From CAYXTW01 sp964452645 (GTDB taxonomy: Bacteria > Zixibacteria > MSB-5A5 > GN15 > PGXB01): a stretch of 64,000 nt of DNA. Where the stretch lies: the NCBI GenBank assembly GCA_964452645.1, contig CAYVMO010000002.1, positions 163,051 through 227,050 of the forward strand, in the 5' to 3' direction. Shown in pieces: positions 27,972-37,141 of this stretch. Numbering within the stretch: the stretch's first letter is position 1; the number at the start of each line of letters is the position of its first letter. The translations under genes were made by a program, and so were the position numbers. The notes under the pieces were generated by a model. That model was not told the origin of the DNA, ran no database searches, and saw only the letters and a list, made by a program, of their open reading frames with translations.

Positions 27972-29189
27972 TTAATTCAACCTCAATCTAAGGAAGCGGC
28001 GCTTGCCAACCTTTAAAAGCATATTATCTTCTATTTCAAACTCCAGATTTTCATCGGTTACTTTTTTATCATCCAGACTGACCCCGCCGCCCTTTATTAA
28101 TCGTCGCGCCTCGCCGTTACTTGAGGCCATTTTCGTATCGGTAAGCAGTCTGACAATCCAGACGCTTCCATTATAGCTTTTACAATCGAAATCGGGAATT
28201 TCTTCGGGAAGTTCATGTTTGGAAAAGACTCTTTCGAATTCCTCGCGGGCACCGACAGCCGCTTTATCCGTATGATACATACGGACGATGACCTCGCCCA
28301 ATTCTTTCTTAATCGTCATCGGATTGACTTTATCATCGACCAGCCGAGCCTTGATATCCTTTAACCGTGTTGCGGGAACATCAGTAACTAATTCAAAATA
28401 GGAGTATACGAGGCTGTCGGGGATTGACATGATTTTACCGAACATTTCTTTAGGCGACTCATCGATGCCGACATAATTGCCCAGGGATTTCGACATACGG
28501 TTATGACCGTCAAGGCCGACCAGAATCGGAATGGTCAGAATCAATTGCGGCGGGACACCATAATCCTGCTGAATCTCCCGTCCGGTCAGGAGGTTGAATT
28601 TCTGTTCGGTGGCGCCGATTTCGACGTCAGCTTTTATCATAACCGAATCATAAGCCTGCATCAACGGATACATGAATTCATGGATAGATATGGGACTGCC
28701 CGACTTAAAGCGATTTTCGAAATCATCGCGTTCAAGAATCCGGGCGACGGTAAATTTTGAGGCCAGTTCCATGACTTCGCTGAAACTCATTTTCTCGAAC
28801 CATTCGCCGTTGTAATGAACTTCAGTTTTGGACTTATCAAGGATTTTGAAAAACTGGGCCTGATATGTCTCGGCGTTTTTCATCACCTCGTCATATTTAA
28901 TCTGCGGCCGGGTGGCGGAGCGCCCGGACGGGTCACCCACCAATGCAGTATAATTTCCGATTATCAGGACGATTTTATGTCCCAGGTCCTGGAATTGCCT
29001 GAGTTTTCGAATACCGACCGTATGTCCAAGATGAATATCGGGCGCCGTGGGATCGAAACCCTGCTTAACCCGCAGCGGCCGGTTTTCTTCGATGGATTTC
29101 TTAAGCCGTTGTACGAATTCGTCTTCCGGCAAAAGGTCGATAGCGCCCCGTGATATCAAATCGAACTGTTTTTTGAAATCTTTTTCCAT
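27972..29189 (-). CDS. tyrS: tyrosyl-tRNA synthetase
   Basis: Class Ic synthetase charging tRNA-Tyr, 405 residues, of the TyrZ-like subclass. The HIGH motif appears as HLGH (53-56), and the KMSKS motif has Arg in the first place (RMSKS, 231-235). The C-terminus is an S4 RNA-binding domain (about 340-400, SSNGEARRLIKGGGVSLDDKKV). It is complete. No T-box leader is visible in the 217-nt divergent gap before it. Confidence 0.96.
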   Translation of the reverse strand: MEKDFKKQFDLISRGAIDLLPEDEFVQRLKKSIEENRPLRVKQGFDPTAPDIHLGHTVGIRKLRQFQDLGHKIVLIIGNYTALVGDPSGRSATRPQIKYDEVMKNAETYQAQFFKILDKSKTEVHYNGEWFEKMSFSEVMELASKFTVARILERDDFENRFKSGSPISIHEFMYPLMQAYDSVMIKADVEIGATEQKFNLLTGREIQQDYGVPPQLILTIPILVGLDGHNRMSKSLGNYVGIDESPKEMFGKIMSIPDSLVYSYFELVTDVPATRLKDIKARLVDDKVNPMTIKKELGEVIVRMYHTDKAAVGAREEFERVFSKHELPEEIPDFDCKSYNGSVWIVRLLTDTKMASSNGEARRLIKGGGVSLDDKKVTDENLEFEIEDNMLLKVGKRRFLRLRLN

Positions 29190-29406
29190 ATAAATGTGCT
29201 TTTTAAATATTATCGGTTACCGTGCATGTCAGTTAAGGAAATTCCACGTAATTCAAAAAATGATACTCAAAGCCGAATAAAAAGGCAAGAAATAATATTT
29301 GCAGCAATTTTCATCCGATAAATCGGCATTATGTATAATATATATATGATGGGTGGCCGTTCTTTTTAACTTGACTTGTTTCACAAAAAATTAGAATTAT
29401 GCAATT

Positions 29407-31572
29407 ATGAATTTTGTAGTAAAGAAACGAAAAATCGGCGGAAGATCAGCCAAAAAGCCGCTTTTGATCCTGGCGATATTGATATGCGTCTTTTTGCTTG
29501 TTGCCGGATATCGAACGCTGGTGATCTACCAGAAGGATCTTCCCTCTTTTGAGAGGCTGCATAATATCGAACCGGCCTTAAAGACGAAAATTTACGCCGC
29601 CGACGGGACGCTGCTGCAGGAATTTTATAATGAAAATCGAGTCCTGACACCCTATAATCAAATCCCCCCGCAGATGATAAATATGCTCCTGGCGGTGGAG
29701 GACCGGGAATTTTTCAATCACTGGGGCGTGTATCCCAAGCGAATTCTGAAGGCGTTTTTGGTCAATATGATGCGGCTGGAGATAACCGAAGGGGCGTCGA
29801 CCATTACTCAGCAACTGGCGCGGATGCTGTTTTTGAACCGGAAGCAAACCTACGAACGAAAAATCAAAGAGGCGCTGACGGCCATCAAGCTGGAACGGAC
29901 TTATTCCAAAGAAGAGATTCTCCAGATGTATCTCAATCAGTATTATTTCGGCCGCGGCGCTTATGGTATCGCGGCGGCGGCCCGGACGTATTTCGATAAG
30001 CGGGTTGAGGATTTAACGATAAATGAGTGTGCTATTCTGGTGGGACTTCTGAAGGGGCCGGGACGATATTCGGTGAAAATCCTCGATGATAAGGATTTTG
30101 CCACGGGTCTGAGAAATCGGTCGCTTTATTCATATTATTCCTGGGGGAAAATTTCTCGAGCCGAGTATGATTCGCTGAAAATGTTGCCGCTGGAATTAAA
30201 ACCGCCGGAACCGATCGTGGGAAAGGCGCCGTATTTTACCGAGGAAATCAGAAAATATTTGTTGGATAAGTACGGTGAAAAGGCTCTTTATTCGGGCGGT
30301 TTGAAAGTCATGACGACGCTTGACTGGAAACTGCAACAGTCAGCCGAGGCGGCGGTTAAAGAGAAGCTGGATTCAATCCAGGCTCGAATTGAGAGGAGTT
30401 ATAAAATCACGAACCCGGCCTATTCGTTGGTACTTCCGGATACGGTCGATAGTATGGGCGATTCGATTCGGGTTTATAAGCAGATTCAGGGGGCGGTATT
30501 GTCCATAGAAAACGAAACCGGAAACATTCTGGCGATGGTGGGCGGCAAATCATTTGAATCGACCCAGTTTAATCGGGCGGTACAATCGCTGCTGCAACCC
30601 GGTTCGGCCTTCAAGCCGTTCGTTTATACGGCGGCGATGGATAATGGTTATCACCCGTGCGATATATTTTATGATAATTCGATCAAGCTGGAAATTCCCG
30701 GAACCAAAGATTACCGGCCGCATAACTTCGATGATAAATTTATGGGCCGGATGACGCTTCGCGAAGGATTATATCGTTCGCGCAATCTCGTGGCCATTAA
30801 ACTGATTCTGAAAATTCATCCGGAACAGGCGATATTTTACGCGCAGAAAATGGGAATCACAACGCCCCTTCATCCGGTGACATCGCTGGCGATCGGGACC
30901 GAAGTGGTGCGATTGATTGATATGGTTTCCGCCTATTCTGTTTTTCCCAACGGCGGGATTAAGATTCCGCCGCGATATATCACGAAGATTTACGATCGTT
31001 ACGGCAGCGTTATCGAAGATAACACATCGACTCACAAAGAAGAGGTCCTCTCAGCACAGACGGCCTATATCATGGTGAACATGCTTCAGTCGGGTATGGA
31101 TAATCCAAATGGAACGGGACACAGTGCCCGCTGGCGGGGATTCACGCGTCCGGCGGGAGGCAAGACCGGGACTTCGGATAATTTCTGCGACAACTGGTTT
31201 CTCGGGTTTACGCCACAGATTACGACCGGTGTCTGGGTCGGGTTTGATGACAAAACTTCAATCGGTCGCAACCAAACCGGCGCCACAAACGCCTTGCCGA
31301 TTTGGGTGGAAGTAATGAAAACGGCGCATGACACGCTGCCGCTGGCTGATTTCGAAATTCCGGACGGCATTACATTCGCGAATATATGTCTGGAATCGGG
31401 CAAGCTGGCGACCGACCGATGTACCGAAATTGCCAGAGAGGTTTTTCGTGTTGAAGATGTTCCTCAGGAAACCTGCCCGATGCATCCTTCCAAAGGTCTT
31501 TATATATCCCCGACAAAAGATAAAGAAAAATTCGTCGCTCCCGAAGACAGCAGCGACGTGTACCATTTTTGA
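29407..31572 (+). CDS. penicillin-binding protein 1A, bifunctional transglycosylase/transpeptidase
   Basis: Class A PBP of 721 residues. It has a cytoplasmic basic N-terminus, one membrane anchor (19-41), a GT51 glycosyltransferase domain with catalytic Glu98 in AVEDREFFNHWG, and a transpeptidase domain with S400-A-F-K403, S458-R-N and K586-T-G. The GEGASTITQQLARMLFL-type second GT51 motif is intact. The N-terminal region is short and there is no OB-fold insertion. It polymerises and crosslinks glycan strands. A possible TTGACT/TAGAAT promoter leaves almost no leader. Confidence 0.95.
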   Translation: MNFVVKKRKIGGRSAKKPLLILAILICVFLLVAGYRTLVIYQKDLPSFERLHNIEPALKTKIYAADGTLLQEFYNENRVLTPYNQIPPQMINMLLAVEDREFFNHWGVYPKRILKAFLVNMMRLEITEGASTITQQLARMLFLNRKQTYERKIKEALTAIKLERTYSKEEILQMYLNQYYFGRGAYGIAAAARTYFDKRVEDLTINECAILVGLLKGPGRYSVKILDDKDFATGLRNRSLYSYYSWGKISRAEYDSLKMLPLELKPPEPIVGKAPYFTEEIRKYLLDKYGEKALYSGGLKVMTTLDWKLQQSAEAAVKEKLDSIQARIERSYKITNPAYSLVLPDTVDSMGDSIRVYKQIQGAVLSIENETGNILAMVGGKSFESTQFNRAVQSLLQPGSAFKPFVYTAAMDNGYHPCDIFYDNSIKLEIPGTKDYRPHNFDDKFMGRMTLREGLYRSRNLVAIKLILKIHPEQAIFYAQKMGITTPLHPVTSLAIGTEVVRLIDMVSAYSVFPNGGIKIPPRYITKIYDRYGSVIEDNTSTHKEEVLSAQTAYIMVNMLQSGMDNPNGTGHSARWRGFTRPAGGKTGTSDNFCDNWFLGFTPQITTGVWVGFDDKTSIGRNQTGATNALPIWVEVMKTAHDTLPLADFEIPDGITFANICLESGKLATDRCTEIAREVFRVEDVPQETCPMHPSKGLYISPTKDKEKFVAPEDSSDVYHF

Positions 31573-31609
31573 TTTATTCCGTGCGGGCCTCTTCCCCGAT
31601 TGATTATTC

Positions 31610-31638
31610 TTGACATAGCCAAATGTGAAAACTATTTT
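31610..31638 (+). promoter_or_regulatory. promoter of tRNA-Leu(CAA)
   Basis: TTGACA, a 17-nt spacer and TATTTT; the expected start lies about five bases before the tRNA 5' end. Confidence 0.7.
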
Positions 31639-31649
31639 CATTTGACAAT

Positions 31650-31733
31650 GCCGGAGTGGTGAAATAGGTAGACGCAGGGGACTCAAAATCCCCCGATGGC
31701 AACATCATGCCGGTTCGATTCCGGCCTCCGGCA
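31650..31733 (+). tRNA. tRNA-Leu (anticodon CAA)
   Basis: 84 nt. The acceptor stem GCCGGAG/CTCCGGC is perfect, with discriminator A. The anticodon stem GGGGA/TCCCC holds the loop CTCAAAA, with anticodon CAA at 31684-31686. The long variable arm of class II tRNAs and the T arm GCCGGTTCGATTCCGGC are present. CCA is not encoded. Confidence 0.96.
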
Positions 31734-31802
31734 TTTATTTTCATTGATGATTGGTACATAATAATCCTTGATAATTGGATTCAGAAACATTATAAAATAT
31801 GT

Positions 31803-34484
31803 ATGAGGTTATTAAGGATTATAGTCAAAGTTGGCGTTTTATCGATATTGACAATTATCTTTTGTATATTTTCGGCATTTGCGCGGGCACGGTATGAACC
31901 GGGGTCAACCTCATTCAAGGCCGCCTCTGATTGCAGAGAGTACGTCGAATATGCGGTGCATGATGTTGGCAAGATCGGTCTGACAGTTGCCAATATGGGG
32001 CATTTCGGCACGGGCTTTCTTGATCTTGTCGGGGTCGGTCTGGGAGGCGACGTGCCGTCCTGCCGCTATCCCTATCCCGGTAATGTCAATTATATGTTCG
32101 CCGGCTGTTTCTGGATCGGTGCTATAGTGGGCCGTGATACATTGGTTTCGGTCGGAGCCGATGGCTGGCTTCTAACAATGGAGATGTGGCCGGCGCCGTA
32201 TCCCGAAAGCAAGATAATTCATCGTTCGCTTTCGAATCCCGCAGATCTCGATGCGGTTTCGGAGCAGGATTTTATCAGCACTTATGTCGATACTGTGACC
32301 GATCCAAGTTGTGTCATCAATGACGATTTCGATAATCGTCCCCATAAACCGCTTAATATTAGAGTGGTTCAGCGCAGTTACGCCTGGAGTTATTCGTATG
32401 CCGAGGATTTTGTCCTGTTTGATTACTCAATCGAAAATATCGGCCGAAAAAAACTCGAGAAAGTCTATATGGGAATTTATGTCGATGGTCATGTCGGCCT
32501 GCAGGATTATTGGGATGACGCTCAGGATGATATCTGCGGCTTCCGGCGTACTATTCCGGCGGTCAAAGACTGCGCCGGTCAGGATTGGCTGGATACGATT
32601 AATGTCGCCTGGATTGCCGACTGTGACGGCAAGCGCAATATCTCGGACATTCCCTCCTGCCCGGAAGCCATGACGCTTACCGGTGTGACGGGCACACGGG
32701 TAATCCGAACACCTTCAACCGATACGTTAAAGTATTCCTTTAACTGGTGGGTATCCAATATCGATGCCAGCCTTGATTTCGGACCGCGCCGGCAGGATGA
32801 GCCGGATGATCGTTTTCGCGATTTCGGCGGCAATCTCGGGACGCCGATGGGTGACCGCAATAAATATTATATCTTAAGGCACGAGGAATTCGACTATGAT
32901 CAACTTTTCTGTGCCAAAGATAATACTGCCGACGGTTGGATTCCTCCGACGATAAATGCTCCCCAAATAGCCGACGGCTACGATACGAGATATTTGTTGT
33001 CATTCGGCCCTTTTGACATTCAGCCGGGTGAGGTATTACCGATAACCTTTGCTTATATTGCCGGTGAGGATTTTCATACCGACTGCAACGCCTATGATAA
33101 TCTGTTCGATGCGTATCACCCCGAAAAGTTTTATGAATATTTTAATTTTAACGACCTCGGGAAAAATGCCATGTGGGCGTCATGGATTTATGATAATCCC
33201 GGTGTTGATACCGACGGCGACGGGTACAAGGGCCCGATGCGATTCTGTAATCATGATTCGGTTTATGTCTGTGACACAGTCGCGCCTGACTCGATTGACT
33301 GCTATTGGAACTATACGCAGGTTGACACGATTTATACGGCCGGTGACGGTGTCCCCGATTTTATGGGCGCCTCTCCCCCGCCGCCGCCCGAGCTGTGGGT
33401 AGTTGACGAGTCGGGTGACACGCTCAGATCACGGGTGGAACCGCGTGTCACCGAAACCGGCGGCGGCGAATTATGTGTTCGCTGGAACGGCAAGAGATCG
33501 GAAACAACCGTCGACCGGTTCAGCGGCCTTCTTGATTTTGAGGGATACCGGGTCTATCTTTCGCTTTCGCCGCATCCGGATCAGTTTTACGTTATCGCCT
33601 CCTATGATCGGGAAGACTATAACAGATACGCCTGGACCGGGTTCAGTTGGGACCTGCCGGATATTCCCTTTACCCTCGATTCGCTGCGGAAGTTATATGG
33701 TGACAATTTCAGCCCGCTCGATTATGATATAGATCATCACTATTCCTATATAGACGAAGATAATAACACAGTGACGTACTATTTCACGGCTCAGGATTAC
33801 AATTATTCCGATCTGTCCGACCCGAACGGGATTCATAAAGTGTATCCCGATGAACCGCCGCCGTCGACGCTGAATCCGGACTCCGCGCGTATATATTATC
33901 CCGACGAATTGACGCCGGACGGGCGGTTTTTCAGGTATTATGAATATGAGTACATATTAAAGGATTTGTTGCCCTCGCAGTTGTACTATGTGGCGGTGAC
34001 CGCCTTCGACTTCGGTTCGCCCGGCGAACTGGCATCGCTGGAAACGCCCGAATATAAAAATTACGTGGCCGAATATCCGGCCAACAACAATACGGCTGTC
34101 GAGCGGCAGAAGCTCGATGTCATCGTCTATCCGAATCCGTGGCGAATCGACGGCCATTATAAAGATATCGGTTTTGAGGCCCGCGATTATATTGACGGAG
34201 CTAACCGCGGCCATCTGGTGGTGCAGGAGGGTTTGCCGGATGAACGGACCAATTCGATTCATTTCCTGAATTTGCCGCACAAATGCACGATTCGGATTTT
34301 CACCATCGACGGTGATCTGGTACGCGAGATAAAACATGATTATCCCGAGGATTCACCGCGAAGTATGCACGAGCGCTGGGATATAATCACGCGTAACACG
34401 CAGACGGCGGTATCCGGGATTTATTATTATTCGGTCGAGTCCGAATACGGAAATCAAATCGGCAAGATTGTAATTATTATGTAG
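31803..34484 (+). CDS. large secreted protein with C-terminal sorting-like domain
   Basis: An 893-residue protein I do not recognise as a named family. I start at the ATG at 31803, which opens a signal peptide (LLRIIVKVGVLSILTIIFCI); upstream in-frame codons overlap the tRNA. The middle is rich in Asp, Tyr and Trp, with a Ca-binding-like DTDGDGY segment near residue 475. A fibronectin-like region lies around 600-760 (GYRVYLSLSPHPDQF, YYVAVTAFDFGSPGE). The last 90 residues (VIVYPNPWRIDGHY to SGIYYYSVESEYGNQIGKIV) form a FlgD/type A-like sorting domain, which suggests type IX-like secretion. The role is unknown, probably cell surface or extracellular. Confidence 0.8.
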   Translation: MRLLRIIVKVGVLSILTIIFCIFSAFARARYEPGSTSFKAASDCREYVEYAVHDVGKIGLTVANMGHFGTGFLDLVGVGLGGDVPSCRYPYPGNVNYMFAGCFWIGAIVGRDTLVSVGADGWLLTMEMWPAPYPESKIIHRSLSNPADLDAVSEQDFISTYVDTVTDPSCVINDDFDNRPHKPLNIRVVQRSYAWSYSYAEDFVLFDYSIENIGRKKLEKVYMGIYVDGHVGLQDYWDDAQDDICGFRRTIPAVKDCAGQDWLDTINVAWIADCDGKRNISDIPSCPEAMTLTGVTGTRVIRTPSTDTLKYSFNWWVSNIDASLDFGPRRQDEPDDRFRDFGGNLGTPMGDRNKYYILRHEEFDYDQLFCAKDNTADGWIPPTINAPQIADGYDTRYLLSFGPFDIQPGEVLPITFAYIAGEDFHTDCNAYDNLFDAYHPEKFYEYFNFNDLGKNAMWASWIYDNPGVDTDGDGYKGPMRFCNHDSVYVCDTVAPDSIDCYWNYTQVDTIYTAGDGVPDFMGASPPPPPELWVVDESGDTLRSRVEPRVTETGGGELCVRWNGKRSETTVDRFSGLLDFEGYRVYLSLSPHPDQFYVIASYDREDYNRYAWTGFSWDLPDIPFTLDSLRKLYGDNFSPLDYDIDHHYSYIDEDNNTVTYYFTAQDYNYSDLSDPNGIHKVYPDEPPPSTLNPDSARIYYPDELTPDGRFFRYYEYEYILKDLLPSQLYYVAVTAFDFGSPGELASLETPEYKNYVAEYPANNNTAVERQKLDVIVYPNPWRIDGHYKDIGFEARDYIDGANRGHLVVQEGLPDERTNSIHFLNLPHKCTIRIFTIDGDLVREIKHDYPEDSPRSMHERWDIITRNTQTAVSGIYYYSVESEYGNQIGKIVIIM

Positions 34485-34504
34485 ATGATAATCAATCCGG
34501 CGGC

Positions 34505-34873
34505 TCAGTCGGTTTTTCCGGATTTACCCAGAAGATTCTCATCGATGGCCACCTTGAGCCAATGGTTTTCCGGAAGCCTGCGGTAGGCCTCGATAACCTC
34601 TTTTTCTATTGCCGTAACCGAAATGGTATGTCTCACTTCTTCCCGGATGGAAGCCGAAGAATCGCCACCGGTCAGGTCGTCAAGTGAAAGACCCAGCGTT
34701 TCCGATATTCTTTCCATCGCGGCCTGATTGGGGTAGCTGATTTCATCCAGAATACGCTTAATACTCGGCAGCGGGATACCGGTCTTCTTCGATAATTGAG
34801 CGGCATTGATACCGCGCTCTTTCATTATTCGTAGTAGATTACTGATAAATTTGTCAATTCGATCATCTTCCAT
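34505..34873 (-). CDS. XRE-family transcriptional regulator
   Basis: A 122-residue protein with an N-terminal Cro/C1-type helix-turn-helix (about 8-65: INAAQLSKKTGIPLPSIKRI and NQAAMERISETLGLSLDDL). A short C-terminal helical region follows (IEKEVIEAYRRLPENHWLKVAID) that could mediate dimerisation. No toxin partner or phage gene is adjacent, so it looks like a chromosomal regulator. Its stop lies 20 nt from the end of the convergent secreted-protein gene. Confidence 0.85.
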   Translation of the reverse strand: MEDDRIDKFISNLLRIMKERGINAAQLSKKTGIPLPSIKRILDEISYPNQAAMERISETLGLSLDDLTGGDSSASIREEVRHTISVTAIEKEVIEAYRRLPENHWLKVAIDENLLGKSGKTD

Positions 34874-34945
34874 AAATTTAACATAATGAATTTTATTGAA
34901 TTTGAAAAGACTTTGTATTTTGTTTCGGGACTAAAATCTCGGTAT

Positions 34946-36958
34946 TTATTGGGTCTCTTTCTTATTGCCGTACCTGTCCAAAAATATTCTGGCTTTGGAG
35001 GTATCACCCAATCCCATATAAATTTCGCCGATAACTTGATTTTCCTCGGCTTTGGCCGGAAATGCATCTGCCGGAATATTATTCAGATGCATCCGCGCCA
35101 GATCCGGATTATTGTTATGATAATAATACAAACCGAGAGCGATGTTGGCCAGCGGATTAAGGCTGTCGTATCGGATTGAATGGCGCCAATATTTCAGTGC
35201 CGTTTTATCATCATGAAGCAATTCAAAGCATTCACCGAGATAATAATTCGTGCTTGAGCTATATGGATTAATGGCGTCCGAGATGGACAGATTTTCCAGG
35301 GCTTCTTCATATTCTCCATTTTCAATCTGGATACGGGCCAGACCCTCGTATGGAGCATAGAACCCGGGATTTTCGTCAATGACCTTGCGAAAATATTTCT
35401 CGGCTTCATCCAATCTGCCGTTATTAAAATAGTACAGTCCCCATTTATTCCACTCCGTTTCGGGAAATGTCTCGGCGCAATATCTGCCGAGTTCTTCGGT
35501 TTCAACGTATTTCCCGTTATTTTCGAGGTTAGCCAGCATCAAATAAAAACCGGTGCGGCCGTGTTTGGGATCCAGACGCATAACGGATAGAGCATAACCG
35601 GACAATCCGTCCGAAGAATCATTAACCGCCAGCCACGGGATAAAAATCGATAAGCCGACGGTCAGGAGCAGAAAGGAGGCCGCCAAAAACCGCTTATATC
35701 GTTGAAAAATATCGAACCAGAGATATATGCACGAAACCTGAATTGCGACAAACATGGTCGACATCAAATCCCAATCCCGCGCCATACCCAGTTTCGGAGC
35801 AAGCACGAAAGCCGCCAGCATGCCCGAAGCTGCGGTAGTTAAAATATAGAGCAGTTGGTCGGAGTCGATTGTCGTTTTTTTATCTGATTTTCGAATTAAA
35901 ACCGTAATCGCGATTATTATAGAGATCGGAATCAGAAAAAGCAGCAGGTTAAGGTAGTCGAGAATATGGTTTATGGATAAAAGCGCATAACCGTCGGTGG
36001 TAAAACGGTCTCTCAGCAGCGGCAAAAAAATAAATTTTATTCGGAGCGGGGCGACAATCCTGATAAATGAATAGAAAAATATGACCGCCAGTATAAGACC
36101 GGGAATGATTATATTTATCCCCGATGTTAATATTTTTTTTATTCTCTCACCCGCGAATGTAATTAACAGGTAGACTATTAAAGCGGGTAAAAAGACGAGG
36201 CTGATTTTGTGAACGAATACGGCCAGCGCAAAAGATATAATCGGGATTGCGGATCGTTTATTATTTTTCAGGCTGTTAAGCGAGGATAGCGTAAAAATCG
36301 CAAGAACCGATATAGCGATTGAATATGTTTCTACGTATCCGAAGAACATGATCGAATATGCCGAGAAAAGATTCATTAAGACAAAAAGACAATATCCGAT
36401 TTCCGAAGCTGCCAGCTTATGACCGTAATACAATAATGAGACGACGAATATCCCGCCGGAAAATATCGAAATGTATCTGAAAGAAGCATAAACGTCGCCC
36501 TGTGTCCCGTTTCGCAACGAATAGGCGAAAAATTTGTGAATCAACATATCGCCGTATGATTCCGGCTTTAATAAAAGCGCCGGATTGGAAAGATGAGTCA
36601 ATAATTGATAGCCATCACCGAGAAAGTGTCCTTTAACCGTAAATAAATAAAATCCCCAAACGGATAATACGAGTATTATTCCGGCCGCTGCAATTCTGGT
36701 CCATATCCTTGTCTTATTTCCCTTTACGGAAGTGCCGATAAAATCGTCAAATTTTCCCGACAACAAATAAATAATTATGGCGATTACCAAAAGAATCGGA
36801 TAGAGCCACAATAAATCATCAATAAATGCGGCCTGATTAAAGCCCCATAACCTGGCCTCCGGGAAAAACGAGGAGACGGTTCGAAGGATTAGATAAATCG
36901 CCGTTAAGATAAAAATCGATTTGATTAGAGAAAGTCCGCTATTATTCTGCCGGTTCAT
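34946..36958 (-). CDS. polytopic glycosyltransferase-like membrane protein with C-terminal TPRs
   Basis: A 670-residue protein from the ATG at 36958. An earlier in-frame codon adds 48 residues with no clear purpose. The first 480 residues hold about eleven membrane segments. The first large loop carries GHFLGDGYQLLTHL, resembling the Asp-containing catalytic loop of GT-C glycosyltransferases, and a later loop has LGMARDWDLMS. The last 170 residues are TPR repeats (NNGRLDEAEKYFRKVIDENP, ENGEYEEALENLSISDAINP). This layout fits a lipid-linked sugar transferase with a periplasmic TPR platform, such as protein O-glycosylation, but no substrate can be named. Confidence 0.72.
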   Translation of the reverse strand: MNRQNNSGLSLIKSIFILTAIYLILRTVSSFFPEARLWGFNQAAFIDDLLWLYPILLVIAIIIYLLSGKFDDFIGTSVKGNKTRIWTRIAAAGIILVLSVWGFYLFTVKGHFLGDGYQLLTHLSNPALLLKPESYGDMLIHKFFAYSLRNGTQGDVYASFRYISIFSGGIFVVSLLYYGHKLAASEIGYCLFVLMNLFSAYSIMFFGYVETYSIAISVLAIFTLSSLNSLKNNKRSAIPIISFALAVFVHKISLVFLPALIVYLLITFAGERIKKILTSGINIIIPGLILAVIFFYSFIRIVAPLRIKFIFLPLLRDRFTTDGYALLSINHILDYLNLLLFLIPISIIIAITVLIRKSDKKTTIDSDQLLYILTTAASGMLAAFVLAPKLGMARDWDLMSTMFVAIQVSCIYLWFDIFQRYKRFLAASFLLLTVGLSIFIPWLAVNDSSDGLSGYALSVMRLDPKHGRTGFYLMLANLENNGKYVETEELGRYCAETFPETEWNKWGLYYFNNGRLDEAEKYFRKVIDENPGFYAPYEGLARIQIENGEYEEALENLSISDAINPYSSSTNYYLGECFELLHDDKTALKYWRHSIRYDSLNPLANIALGLYYYHNNNPDLARMHLNNIPADAFPAKAEENQVIGEIYMGLGDTSKARIFLDRYGNKKETQ

Positions 36959-37141
36959 ATGTATTGTCTCTCGCGCGGCGATTTTATTTAATATAATAAT
37001 ACTTGCGAAATATGCCCGTGATAAAATATTATTCAACAAAAAATGCATCATTTGAGTTTGGATTTTCGTTAAATTTGTTATATAGATATATATTGGCGGC
37101 AAAGATGTAATAAGCTAAAACATAAAAGATCGGAGGAAAAA

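Noticed and set aside
29190..29406. A T-box leader before tyrS
   Set aside because: No T-box sequence or competing hairpins are visible on the minus strand of this gap.
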